Shown here: in pieces, positions 9,658 to 22,512 of the stretch
How the letters are laid out: each line of letters begins with the position of its first letter
Position numbering within the stretch: the stretch's first letter is position 1
Origin: Carya illinoinensis
Lineage: Eukaryota; Streptophyta; Magnoliopsida; Fagales; Juglandaceae
Length of the DNA stretch: 64,000 nt
Direction: 5' to 3'
Assembly: GCF_018687715.1 (NCBI RefSeq)
Contig: NC_056765.1
Location: 2,418,001-2,482,000, forward strand
Program-made: the position numbers and the translations under genes
Notes under the pieces: generated by a model
The model's database searches: none
Told to the model about the DNA's origin: nothing
Seen by the model: the letters and a program-made list of their open reading frames with translations, nothing else

Positions 9658-12600
9658 ATGGGACCTTCGAAGCAGTTGAAGAAAGCGCAAGACAGTGACA
9701 GTGATTTCGAAGATTACGATGATGGCATGGATAGCGAGAATCTAACTGTGAGCAAATATTTTTTTAACAATTGCTGGGCTTTGTTATGTTTTTTTTTTTT
9801 TTTTGTGGGAGACGGGTGGGGGGGGGGGGGGTGTTATGCTCTATTTATGGTTTTTGTTACTCCTTTTAGCATGAAGAAGAAGAAGAAGAAGAAGACGACA
9901 ACGACGATGAAGATGGAGAGGAAGATGAAGGGGAAGGTATTGATAGAGATGCGGAGATGGAAGAGCTTGAGAAAGAGTACAAAGCTCTTCAGCGCCAGGA
10001 GCTGTAAGACTCTTTTTTGTTTACCGTATGGGGTTATGCACTTGATTTCTTTACCAGCGTAGAAACTGTTCTGGGCTACTGGATACAAGTTTGATTTATT
10101 TTTTGATTTGTCGACAACTTTTGCTGAATATTGGTGACACGGAGAGGATCAATTTCACACACATTATATGTACACAGGCACTTGAGGACATACTTGTCCT
10201 TGCATATCTGCAAATATATGCTATTGTATTATTTTTAAGTTTTGATTTTCATTCAGAGATATTCTAAAGGATATGAAGCGTCACAAGGATGAAGATCTTC
10301 TTAAGGGTCAGGCAGTGAAGAACCAAAAGGTGTGAGTGCTGTTTTTATACTCGGAATTCTATTGCTAAAACCATAATATAGGTTATATGGATTCTATGGA
10401 TTCAGCAAATGATATTCATTCCCTTGCCATGTAATTTTTTTCGTATACGTGCATGTTCTTCACTGCATTGACAATCTCTCCCTTCCCCTTTTTCCTGAAG
10501 GCTCTCTGGGACAAAACTCTGGAATTCAGATTCTTACTTCAGAAAGCGTTCTCAAGTTCAAATAGATTACCCCAGGTCTTGTTTGGAACTTAACTCTTGT
10601 TTACCTTGACTCTGGCTCTTTGTTATATCCAAACATACTGACTAAACATGATGTGCTGGCTACAGGAGCCAGTTAGGTCTTCATTCTGTGATTCAGATGA
10701 GGATGTCAACGTAGCATATTCAAACCTGATTACCTCATCTAAGAAGACTTTAGATTCTCTAGTGGGATTACAAGAGGTATGAATGTTCTGGAAAGTTGTT
10801 CTGCCTCCTGTGTCTCTTGATACCCTGTTCAATTACCTTCAAAGAATATTCAGCAGTGAATGTTTTGTTTTAGCTATATAAATTAGGCTTTGACACTCAA
10901 TTTTTTCTATTCATCTTGTTGTATTTCTGTTGCGACAGGCTTTGCTTGAGAAGAATCCTTCTATTGTTCAACCCACAGATGGTATGGACAAGTTTTGCCT
11001 CTTTTTTACTTTTCCATGATTTGTACACCTCCCATTGTTTATTCAATTTGTTGCCATTTTCTAGATTCTTTATCCTCCACCAAGTGTTACTTGTTATAAT
11101 TTCAACCTCTCTCAAGTTAGGCATCTTGAATTAACGTTTTACCTAAAACTACTTTAGGGTTCGGATATTTCTAGTATTCTTGTGCAATTTTCTTCAACGT
11201 AAAGCTAATGATAAATGATGACCTGATTGTAGAAACACCAATAGATTGTGTTACTAAACTAGTGTAATTTTATTGGAGATTTTAGCATTGAAGATGAATC
11301 TGTGGTTCATTGTTTGATAATCTATATGCGATAGAAATTGTTGTTATGGCTTGCTTATCATAAAATTATTTTCTTAAGGTAATTTTGGAAGATCATCCAA
11401 GATCTCAGAAGCTGCTATGAACTCTAGTGTTGAAGGGGATGAAGATTGGTCTAGGGTTTCTCAGATGCAGATGAGGTACTTTGATCATCTCCTACAATAG
11501 CCAACCCTCGCATGTTAAAACCATGTTTTGAATATCCCATCTAATTTAGCCAATGCTATGGAGGTTCTTCGAACTTCCTTACCTGAATCTTGGTAATGTA
11601 ATACTCATATGCTTTGGTATTATTAATGTTTCACCTTATGTACACTTCTTTCATGCTTTGACAACTTCCCTTGCATGCTTTATTGCATTTCAGTTTTGCA
11701 TATCTGTTAAATTGTAGTTTATGATATGTTTTATGCTATATACCACGCTCTCATTCTACTCCCATTACATTATGCTGATGTGGCAATATCCATCAACCAT
11801 TTGTTTGGCTATTTTTGTAAACAATTAATTTAAAGGTTGATGAATAATGTCACATCAATGTGGTAGGATAGGATTGGGATGAGGTTGTAGAATATAGCAT
11901 TTTTCCTATGATATATGTATTTTTATGTACCATTACTTGTGAAAAAATATCAAATGTCAGCTTTGCATGTATTAAACCTTTCTAGTGGGTCTAATTTTTT
12001 AACTTGGGTGTTCCAAGTTATTTGAGCGTATTCGTGCTTGTATCTTGTAGGATAGCTTCCTTCAGAGACAAATCAATAGACAAATGGCAGAGGAAGACAC
12101 AGGTGACAACCGGTGCTGCTGCCATGAAAGCCAAATTGCATGCTTTTAACCAGGTAAGGACCGTGAGTGGACTGGCAACCATGCTGCCCTGTTAGATGAA
12201 CAATTTTCTAACTCAATCCTTCTCTTGTAACAGAATATTAGTGAGCAAGTTGCTGCCTATATGAGAGATCCAAGTAGAATGATCAAGCAGATGCAACTGA
12301 GGAAATCAACAGTTGGCATATTTGGGAGTGTAAGATAATCTTCTCTTTACTTATCAAAATAAAGATAATCTTCTCTTTTCCATACGCACATGTAGACTAA
12401 ATAAACAAGGTATTCATATACTTCTTCTGCTCATATTCTAATACCTGACATGTTGATGGCAGGGTCTTGGAAGGGAGGATAATTCTGAGAGAGAGGTAAC
12501 CGAATTTTCACGTAGTTGAGTTATATAGTTTTCATTTTAATTCTAGGACCTCATCTGAAAGTGGAAGTTTAAGTTCCAAATACTGTTGAAATAAATCTAT

Positions 12601-13938
12601 CTGGTGTGCTGTATATTTAACAAATTGCAAATGGCCAATTCTCCAATACATTCATTGCCTGGAAAGGCCCATCGTGAAAAATGGGACCATAATCATATTA
12701 ATTTTTTTGGACGTACTGAGACCACCTCCTCCAACCTCATGACACAAATTCTTTTTACATTATTCTACTTTGATCAAGAAGTGATCAAGAAGCACTTGCT
12801 GATAGACATCCTGTATCGCTGGATGACTGAAAATTTTGCCAGCATTAGCAAATGATGACCCCAATATTAGATATGTTGCATTCTTATTCATGCATGACTA
12901 ATAAAAGAGAAACAAAGTTCTTTCTGTATTTTGTATCACTTAAATACATCACATCAGTCGGTGTGGCAGAGAATGACAAATCCAAGAAAAAAATAGCATT
13001 GCTCTAAATAAAATGACATTTTTTTAATGAGAGGAATACTGAAGTTCTGTTTTCCTTGTGACAATTTGATGTTTATTAATCCTTTTACTTTGATTAGGAA
13101 GTACAACCCGATGGTGACCCTGAACTTCTAGACGACACCGAATTTTACCAGCAATTATTGAAGGAATTCTTTGAGATGATTGACCCAACATCATCGGGTA
13201 AGATATTGTGGCATCTTGTAGTTTGCATATCCACGTTTTTGTACTTGGACCCAGTTTATTACTTTTTATGCTATGAACATACCGTGGAAGTTTGATTGCG
13301 CATTTGCATTGTGACATCAATTTCTTCTGTTTTGTCTTCTTCCTTTTTTTTTTTTTTTTTTTTAAATCCAAAAAAGAACAGAAAATTTTATTTCTATATT
13401 CCATGTTTCATGCTAGACATTCCAATTACAGCACTGCTTTGGATAAGAAAGTGGACTTGCAACCGACAATTTATGGATACCTCTTTTTGTTAAAAAGTTG
13501 CTTTGTACATTTTCAAATTGAACTTCGTTTTTGAAGAGGATCGGTTCCATACCTGTCCGATAGTTATTTAAGGGACAATTACTTGCTAGAGAATCAGTGA
13601 TTGACTCCTGATTTTGACTCTTGAATATTACATGCAGACTCAGCCTTTTATGCTATGAAAAGGTTGCAAACTAAGAAGAGAAAGATGGTAGATCGGAAGG
13701 CCTCGAAGAGTCGTAAAATAAGGTAACTTATCCTTAGAAGTTGCTGCCATGTAATTCTCTAAATTAATGCATATCCGAACATAATTGTTCACATGCACTA
13801 TAATTTTGCAGGTACCATGTTCATGAAAAGATTGTCAATTTTATGGCTCCTCAGTCTATGGATCTTCCTCCTATGGCAGCTAAATTATTTGACAATTTGT
13901 TTGGATTGAAAACCCAAAAACCAGCTTCTGTAGTCTAG
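9658..13938 (+). CDS. AATF: AATF/BFR2-like rRNA-processing factor (AATF-Che1 and TRAUB domains), 13 exons
   Basis: Coding exons: 9658-9747, 9870-10003, 10257-10329, 10501-10575, 10666-10776, 10939-10981, 11379-11475, 12051-12153, 12234-12329, 12463-12495, 13098-13197, 13638-13722 and 13812-13938. All introns are GT-AG, and the phases join into 1167 nt (388 residues plus stop). The N-terminus is Asp/Glu-rich (DSDSDFEDYDDGMDSE, then a poly-Glu/Asp run). The AATF-Che1 region follows (about residues 75-250: LEKEYKALQRQ, ALWDKTLEFRFLLQKAF, WQRKTQVTTGAA). The C-terminal TRAUB domain is at about residues 290-375 (EFYQQLLKEFFEMID, KIRYHVHEKIVNFMAP, LFDNLFG). In yeast and animals the family acts in the nucleolus in early 18S rRNA processing and small-subunit assembly. 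No disabling change was seen. Exon 10 is only 33 nt. The telo-box/site II promoter fits a ribosome-biogenesis role. Confidence 0.95.
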
Positions 13939-14464
13939 TACTCATGCACAAGTGGGGCAGCCGTAAGGTCGTATGAAGTCAAAGGCTTGCCAATATGTAA
14001 TATCAGTTAACGAAATTGCCTTTGTATTTATTTACTTTACTTCATGCTTTATATCTGGAGTATGGTTTTCAATTTTTTATTTTATTTTATTTTATGAGTA
14101 ATTCTATATATAATTGTGAAGTATGTAAGTGCCGTGTAGTCATTTTGAAAATAATAGAGTCCACTATCAATTTTTTTTTCTTCATTTCATGTAGATTCTG
14201 TATTTATTTATTTTTTTCAAAATGATTGTACGGTACTTGCATATTTATGATTGCAAGTATCAAATGTGCAAAAAAATAAAAGGAAAATTAATTTTTTAAA
14301 AATAGATTATTATTTTAAAGTAATTACACAGTATTTGCACATTTCTATTTCTCATTGGTGCAAACAAATGAAAAAAAAAATGTTAAATAGATGCTTTTCA
14401 AAACTAAAAAAGAATTATTTTGTTTACGCAAAAAAGATTTTACAAAAGATAATGTTGCCCAGAT
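13939..14464 (+). other. AATF 3' flank with dispersed repeat
   Basis: The AATF 3' UTR probably ends within the first 150 bp. From about 14095 to 14350 the sequence contains TGTAAGTGCCGTGTAGTC and related blocks similar to those at 27530-27700 (GTATAAGCGCCGTATAATT). This suggests a dispersed MITE-like repeat, but I could not define its ends. Confidence 0.4.
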
Positions 14465-15847
14465 GACTAACACAAGAGGGGGGTGAATTAAATTGTATTA
14501 AAAAAATAATAATTATAAATCAAATATACAATATAAAATATAAACAAAATAAGAAATAGTAATAAATATAAAAAGTAAGGGTAAGAGAGAAGCAAACTTA
14601 GTATGTTAACGAGGTTCGGCCCCACTGCCTACGTTCTCACCTCAAGTTACCCCTTGAGGATTTTCAAATTCACTATTCAACTTCTTTCAGGTGGAAATAA
14701 AAATCTATTACACCTTTGAACAATACCACTACAAAGGATTCGTGTAAAACACCCTCTATACTTGCAATCACCTTACACGTGGTGATTTAACTATTCCCTA
14801 TGTAGAACACTTTCTATACGCACAAGAGTTATACACTATTTTACTGATACAAGAGCTGATAGTAGGTAGGTTATCAGAAAACATTCCTCAATGAATGGAA
14901 TAAGAACAATAGAGCGCAAAATATATCTCTCAAAATGAACAAGAATTAAGGCCCAATGCTTAGAGAAAAAAGAATGAAAACTTTGAATGAATGTTGTATG
15001 CTCTTAGTGTTGTAAATATGAAACTTTCAAACGATCTATTTATAGGCATATAAGACTTCATATTCAAATTTAAAAAGATACACATGTCAAAGACAACATC
15101 ATTCATTTTAAAAAAAAATAAAAATAAAAGGTTCTTCTTTTTCAATTGTCAAAGACAATATCATTCATTTTTCAAATACTTTAAACCTAATCTTTTACTT
15201 TTGGCATATGACAAAATGAGCACACTTTACTTTTCAAAAAATTCAAACCTAATCTTTTACTTTTTGCATATGACAAAAGGAACATACTTTACTTTTCAAA
15301 AAATTCAAATCTAATCTTTTTACTTTTTGTATATTACAAAAGGAGTACACTTTACTTTTCAAAATTTTCAAATAAAATCATCTACATTTTACATAAGTCA
15401 AAAAAAGCATCAATCACTTTTGAAAATATTCAAATAAAATATGCACATGTGAAAGATGACAATAAATCATCTTTAATATTTTCAAAGTTCAACCCTTTAA
15501 TCAAGATATGCACATGTAAAAGATGACAATCAATCATCTTTCAAAATTTTTAAATTTAATTTTTAAAATATTCATGCACATGTGAAAAATGTATTTTAAT
15601 GCTTTATGATAAAATATTAATTTTGAACCTTAATTCTAGTTTCAGATTTTTAAGATATTTACAACATTACTCTATAACTTTAATGTAAACTTATTCCCTT
15701 CTTACTCATACTTATTTCCTTGATCTACTTAACCCTATTGTGTAGACAACTTGACCTTGAGACTTATTTATTCTTTAAATTCATTTGTTATCATCAAAAT
15801 CTATCTGTAAATATATAATTATACAAAACTTAAAACTTTAAGTTCAA
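14465..15847 (-). mobile_element. Probable solo LTR (1.38 kb)
   Basis: The block is bounded by identical 5-mers CAGAT (14460-14464 and 15848-15852). On the minus strand it runs from TTGAACTTAAAG to CACCCCCCTCTTGTGTTAGTC. Inside is the motif TTAACGAGGTTCGGCCCC.. ACCCCTTGAGGATTTTC (14605-14665), typical of a repeat common in plant genomes. There is no gag or pol. The usual TG...CA ends appear only if one base on each side is shared with the flank, so the exact termini are uncertain. It lies between the convergent AATF and KH genes. Confidence 0.6.
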
Positions 15848-15852
15848 CAGAT

Positions 15853-16524
15853 AAGTTACATATTTGATTTGGCGAGTTTTTGCTCAACCAAAAATTCTCT
15901 CGTAAATTCAATTCAGAAGAAAACTGACAAAACACATTTAGCTTGTAAAATCACTTTTGTAGAATTACATGTAGACTGGTCAATTCTCCAGATAAGATGT
16001 CTCTTTTTGCTATATGATGCATCTATTAACCGAACATCCAACTATTTAATGTATACAAAAATAACCGTGCATAGAATTTTTGTTTTATATGAGTTTGTCA
16101 AGTTGATTACCTGAAATGTCCACAACTACACCTTGTACATCAAACAGTTCTTTTTTTTAATGAATTTGTACATCACACATTTAATAGCTACACTTAGTAA
16201 CAATGCTGGAAGTTTAAACAAATATAAAAAGCAACAATGCTGGAAGGCATTATCTATATCGTTCTATTGTTTTTTTTAATGTCCGGTGGTTGCCTCAATA
16301 ATCATTTTGTGATTACATCAAGCTAGGTCAATGTTACACAGGTTTGCAGCTGGTCCCATAGGAGCAACGAGAGTTTAACGGGGGAAAATCAACAAATGGA
16401 AAATGACCAACTCTGGCCATTACCTACACACAAAACTCCTGAAAATTTGTTAATACGCTATCAGACCTAAAAAAAACCCCATATGGGGACAACAAAGAGC
16501 ATTTTTGGAGGCAGGAAGGATGGT
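15853..16524. other. Spacer between solo LTR and KH gene 3' end
   Basis: No gene is visible. The right part probably contains the minus-strand 3' UTR of the KH gene. An 81-codon open frame at 15869-16114 has no recognisable features. Confidence 0.5.
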
Positions 16525-19500
16525 TTATGCTGCCTGTTGAGCACTAGCTTGTTGTATCAACTGAGAATATATGTACTCGTCAACCCTCTGCTTAGCCAAC
16601 GCTACCTGTTAAGCATCTAAACATTTGAGAGAGAGATAGAAAGGGAGACAGCAGATCCATGATGCATACATATCCATTTTCTCAACCAAAAAATAAAGCA
16701 AATCAGCCTCTTTATTCATTGGGGGAAAAGACAAGAATGCCATTTTTCTTTTTGCCAAGATATCAGATTTTTACCGATATATCACAGTGATATATTCCCT
16801 ATCAATATACATCACTCTTTTGAACTTAATACTTTTTTACAAGTACTTAATGCAGCATTTTTTATATTAATCAAACTATTCTATTACATGAATTACTTGA
16901 CCCTAGAACATTTCAAACCTAACAGTGCTGGCTCTTCCTGGTCCTTTTCTTTCCCTCACTTCACAATTTGCACAAATATCCTCTTGCAAGCCAAGCAATG
17001 CAAAGGGAAAAAATGTTCTAAATCTTTCCTAGTGCTTTAGAGAATGGATTATATTTGTGCATGAAACGACTTATCTTGCTTCTATTTGGGTTTTTTCCTA
17101 GTTTTTTTATTTTTGGGCAGGGGGAGAAAGGATAGATTGTAATGTAAAAATATTAACTTTTTCCAAATTACAAGAATAAAAAATTGTTATCTACGAACAA
17201 GATGATAAGAAAAAGAGATCACAATTCATACTTCTGCGTGGTAAAAGATATTTAGTTTGTTGTGAGGGTTTGAGATAACGAAAGTAGTTAAACTTGGGAT
17301 CATTATCAGATTGATATGATCCCAATCAATTTGAAAATTTATTAGAACTTTTGATTTTTTTTTTTTTTTTTTTTTGTAGGTGTTTTTTGTTTTGGGTTGT
17401 TTTTTTTTTGTTTTGGGGGGGGGGGGGGTACCCATCCACGCCTAATAATGGGATGTCTTTAACATTGAGCTTATTTCTATATTTTTTTTTTCTGTCATCA
17501 TTTTGGTGGTATTAACAAATGATTATTATATAACCAAGAAAGATGGACATACCTGTTGAGTGCTACCAGCAAATTGAATTTGTCGCTGTTTTTGTTCACC
17601 TTTCCCACCATATACCTGGAAAAAAATATATATATAACAGCTGAAACAAATGCAAAGGTCCTAAAAATTTTTAAGGGTTTTTAGCAATAATGTAGTCATG
17701 AACTTTACCTGGACGCTAAGAATTTATTTTTACTGGTTGGAATTGGGAAAACATTGAAATTTGAAACCAATAAATGATAAAAGACCTAGGGACAGCAAGC
17801 AGCAACTTAATCCTCACTCTTCCTAACAGAACTAGGGACAATGTGATGTTTCACGGCAAGAGATCACAACCTCAAGATTTTAGATCTGCCTACCTTGATC
17901 ATTGCTCCAGACTCATTTCTGATCCTCGATATGTTTGAGCCACACCTGCCGATCAACCCACCAACAAGCGTTTCCGATATCACCATCTCAAAGGTTACAT
18001 AATCAGCTGCAAGATTGGTTGTCCTAAAGATGATGTGGTTATGACAAATATTAAAACTTGATATAACTGCAAAACATGGCAGTTGAGCAAAATGAGTAGT
18101 TTGGTATGGGAAAATATCAATAACCTGAAGTTGGGTCCAAGAATGGTTGGGGTGGTCTGATTGCAGTATAGTTGTATGCGGGACTAATAGAAATCACTTG
18201 TCGCGGTGGGTTTTCCCTGAATAAAATGGAACTGGATTATAAACATTGATTTAAAAAAAAAAAAATTTGATTAATGTCTAAAAGAAAGTACTATCCATCC
18301 CGAATTCAATTTAGACCTTAGTTGAGAACCAATCTCCTCCAAAGCCTTCAGTACTGCAGGAACATCACCTGATATCTGAGTTTAACAGAAACCCAAAACA
18401 TTATTCATTGTTAGCATTAGAAAGAAACTAGAGGCATAACTAAGCATGAATAACAGTAGGTAAATTAAAATTAAATTAGCGCTGTAAATTAGCACTGGAA
18501 TTTAGTGCAGGAACATCACCTGCACCAAATGCATCGATTTTACTTCAGTTCAACATTGACGGCTAACACAAACTCACCTGGACCACTCGATCTGATTCAT
18601 GAGCAGAAGCACACAAAGGTAGCTGATTTGGAGCAAGAATTGTAATTGTGGCTCCAGAGGAATTCCTCAATTTCTCAATGTTTTGACCAGACATCCCAAT
18701 CAAAGAACCTGCTTGGGACCCAGCAATCAAAAGCCTAATTGTATTGGCAGCCACATGCCCTGCAGCTACTTTTGTCTCCGTACTACTATCATCTTCCTGT
18801 AGGGAAAACGGTTTACTTCATCAGTGCCACCAGCATGAAAAACAATTTGCCAGATTTTTTGTGCAAAGTTTAAGAAAAAAAATCCAATCCCACAGGTCTT
18901 CAACTTCTTAACTTGGTAACAATAGCTATGGAAATGGAAAGTACAAATGACAACCATTATCCTAAGAAGCTTGAAACAATCCAAGGTTCCAAGCACTCTT
19001 GCTCATTTTCCAAGTGTATCGCGTATCCAGGGGCTTCCAGAACGTGTAATCTTCAAATGATTAAGAACTTCATGCCCAATGAACTTCAAATGTAGTAAGG
19101 TTTTATGGAAACTCCAAAAGTTTTCATAAAAAGTTGTTGAAAGACTACTACTCAGTGGATTTGATGTTTCCTTATATTTTGATTAGTTGTATGTGCTGTA
19201 AGAGCATTCCAAGCAAACTACCAGAAACGGGAGATTTGAGGACATGAAATAACATGAAACACCTAGGAAGCATCACATTAACACATAGTGAACCCAAAAA
19301 TAAGAAAATGGTCAGTGTTTGCCTACTTCTAGAAGATAGCTAGTGTAAGGGAAAGTCTTCAAACTAAATGCTTCCAACCTCCACTTCTAAAAAAATGCTT
19401 CAGAACTCAGCCATTGGTTTATAGAAAGACAGTTTGATGATTCTAATGGAAAGAGCATCATATACGAATTCATAATTCACATCAGTGCAGTTGGAACCAG

Positions 19501-20984
19501 ACTTACTACATCTTTACCACTTGAGGCAACCCAATAATTCATGAGCGACTATATGCATCCAAGTGAATAGAATGCTTTGGAGACAGTGTCTAGCCACCTT
19601 ATCAATATCATGCGATCCACCATTGCACCAGGTTAGTATTTGTGATGTCTTTTTGGTGGTAAGGATGATGTCTGGAATGAGATCCTTGATCAACCACTTT
19701 CCAGTGATTACAAATAAGAGCATTGTCTATTGTTGAATTTATTTCAAGAAGTCCATCAACTAAGGGTCACCCACGAAATAGTTAACCATATAAAACTCAA
19801 TGCGCACTGTTGAGAAAGGAATTTACCGAAAAGCACACCCATAAATTAACAACAACAATGTGCATTGACATTAAATTTCAAGAACCCACCACATGAAGCT
19901 TAGTTGAGCTGAGCAGCATAAATTACATCACCTTTAGTATTAGACTTGCTATTTGCTGGAGTGCATTCTCTGCGTCAGACACTGTATTGTCACTGTCTTT
20001 AGAACTTATAATAATTACCCGCTCTTCGTGTCGCTGCAATCCATAAGAAAGATTTAGTACGTGTCACAGCCACTTAAAAGGTGGAATTAGGCTAGTCATC
20101 CCATTTGTTTGTAAACAAATTTGGCTTCAATTCTAATAAATTGAAACGAATAATATCTGGCAATTTCTCAGCCAGGTAAATGGAACTCTTTAGCACTTCC
20201 AATGGCATCTGAGTCCTTCCTACACGTTTAAGGTCAACGTTGTAAAACGCAAGTTCTTTTGAGGTGGGTAAATAATATCATAAGCAGTAAAACAAAAACC
20301 CAACGAGCAGTAACTCAAAATCACCTCCTCTAATATCTTACCAATTAAAAAAATTTCTGAAACATAAATGCTTGCAAATGCTTTTTTTAATACAATACCA
20401 CGTATTAAAGATCAGCGAAAGAAACTTGAGCTCTATCTAGGGCTCTTTCGACGTTTCCCCAAAGAACCCGATTTTAGCTTACGAGTTGTGAGCTTTCCGT
20501 TCCACGTATAAAAAACATTTCAACAATAACCAAGCGTCTCGTTTCAATTACAAAAGCATTTTTCCTTTCTCTAACTTCTCTCAGAACCCTGACGCGACAA
20601 TATAAAAATTTGAAAAAACAAAATTCAAAGAAACAAAAAGCTTACAGCGATGGAATCTGCGATTTTTATAGTGGCCTTGGTATCTTCGCGAATCTTTTGG
20701 ATTCGGCAGCCTTCCTTGCCGATAACCTTCCCGATCTGCCTCGACGGCACCACAACTCTGAACAGCACGTCCTGCGCCGTGCTCGCGCGTCGCTTCGCTG
20801 CCGACTCCTCGGTCTCCAAAGATGACGGAAGCTCGTCCTCTCGGCGGCGCTTCCCGGCAAACGAATGTCCAGGTCCGGATCCTGGTACGGGAAACGACAC
20901 CGGTACGGGTACAGGTACAGGAACCGGTACCGGTACTGACGGGTGCATCATAGGGTTCATGGGGATTTGGCCTGGATGGGCCAT
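16525..20984 (-). CDS. Triple KH-domain RNA-binding protein (PCBP/hnRNP E-like), 8 exons
   Basis: Exons in transcript order: 20984-20646, 20033-19932, 18796-18578, 18375-18317, 18216-18125, 18006-17894, 17615-17553 and 16605-16525. All introns are GT-AG, the phases agree, and the total is 1068 nt (355 residues). The N-terminus has a Val-Pro repeat (about residues 17-33) and a basic KRRRE stretch (about 45-49), a possible nuclear signal. KH1 starts near residue 72 (GXXG loop GKEG at 89-92). KH2 starts near 163 (GMSG, 181-184). KH3 starts near 271 (GRCG, 290-293). A Gln/Ala-rich tail follows. All three GXXG loops are intact, so single-stranded RNA binding is expected. Related plant proteins (HEN4, FLK, PEPPER) act in pre-mRNA processing and flowering or floral regulation, but I cannot assign a specific orthologue. 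The start is the first ATG of the long frame, followed by MAHPGQIP. Confidence 0.93.
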
Positions 20985-21337
20985 TGTTAAGGGGTTTTTA
21001 CAGAGAAATTTACAGAGGTTTTGGGGGAAGAAGAAAAAGAAAGAGATCACGAACAGCACCATCGAATTTACCAATTAGGTTATATATGAAGCCGATTGGA
21101 ATCATTGGATTCGAACTAATTTACGGAACTACCCTTCTTTAATTCCTCCTTTCATCTATTGCAACCGTAATTTAGATATGAGAATACCTGAGACGGGCTG
21201 TTAACACTCAAATAACAGCCTTCCAGTAATTGCCTGCCATGTATGCATCTCATGTTCTTTATGTCTAAACCACAATACATCCAATCTTTGTCCATTTAAT
21301 CTCAAACCCATTCAGGTCCCCATTCATGTCTCCTTTT

Positions 21338-21581
21338 GGTTCGAGCAGAGATAGCTCGTATACCATCTAGGTCCCCCCATCTCGAGACGGCTTCATTCCC
21401 AAATCGCTCCGGTGGTTCGAATCACACCGACAGCCCCATCCCGCGACCAAGTATTGTTTATTGTCGCTGCGGGAGGTTCGAATCAACACGGCTTCAGACC
21501 CTTCTCGTTGAGGTCCCCTTCTCACTGCGAGAGGTTCGAATCGAGACAGACGGCTTCCCTTCTCCCTGCCGTTGGTTCGAA
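21338..21581 (+). repeat. Imperfect tandem GGTTCGAAT array in MULE left end
   Basis: Five copies of GGTTCGA, most extended to GGTTCGAAT, start at 21338, 21414, 21475, 21533 and 21574, 40-76 bp apart. They sit in a C/G-rich setting with shared side motifs (GACGGCTTC, CCCATCCCGCGACC). A sixth copy is at 27334 near the other end of the element. An open frame crosses this block (21412-21954) but looks non-coding. Confidence 0.6.
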
Positions 21582-22512
21582 TAGTGACGACAGCCCATCC
21601 CGCGACCGTGGCAAGGAGACAGGCAGATTCAACTTTGGGACGAATTTAGAAACCCTAGCGACAACTTGGGTTCTTTCTTTTCACAGATTAATTTTTTTTT
21701 TCGTTCATATCTCTTCACAGATTCAAACTTGTATTTTAATCCGGAAGTTTGTGATACTACTTTGTGTATTAATAGACAGATTCACTTCGTGGGTTATTTA
21801 TTGTCTGTTAGATTTGTGGATTCTGCTTTGTGGATTCATAACCTTAGATTTTGCAGTTTGTCTTCACAAAATTGTTATGTCCTATATTGTGGATTCAGAA
21901 TGCTACCACTTGATTTGTTATGAACTGCTTCTAAATTGTACATCAATTTTGTGACTGTTTAATGTGAACTGAACTTTGCTATTTTTCATGTTTCGTTTTT
22001 TGAACTTTATGGGTTATGACAGATTGGGTTTTCAAAGTAGTCATGCCCTTCTTTCATATTATGATAGATTTGTTAACAATTGCTTATAAATAGTTCAATT
22101 ATTTTGTGATTGTTTAATGGGAACTTTGAACCGAATGTGCCAAACCATGAACATGAGTTCCTTAAGTGGTATAGTTGCTTTGCTATTTTTGATACATCTT
22201 ATATGTAAGTTTGTTGATAGATATTTGGTTAAAGCTCAGTATGCTTTAAGTGGTAAGTTTGTTGACAGATATTTCTCATGGTTCTTTGCTTTGCTATTTC
22301 TTATGGGTTATGACAGATATTTTGTGACTGTTTAATGGGAACTGTGAACCATGAACATGGCTTCTTTTATATCAAGTCTCAATATGCTATTTCTCATGGT
22401 TCTGGATTGTAAGTTTGACAGATTATGTTTTCAAAGTAGTTGATGCCCTTCTAAGTTTGACAGATTATGTTTTCAAATTAGTTGATGCCCTGCTTTTATA
22501 TTATGACAAAAA

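Noticed and set aside
10897..11134. Opposite-strand and same-strand frames inside AATF introns
   Set aside because: They span exon-intron borders of the AATF model and have no independent support.
20650..21078. 142-codon + strand frame opposite KH exon 1
   Set aside because: It is the complement of a repeat-rich real exon. The Gly-Thr repeats mirror the Val-Pro codons.
21338..21581. Possible tRNA genes, because GGTTCGAATC resembles a T-loop/B-box
   Set aside because: No A-box at a suitable distance and no cloverleaf arms could be formed around any of the copies.
21412..21954. 180-codon frame at the left end of the Mutator-like element
   Set aside because: It starts inside the GGTTCGAAT array and has no recognisable domain. 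More likely a leader of the GRF transcript.
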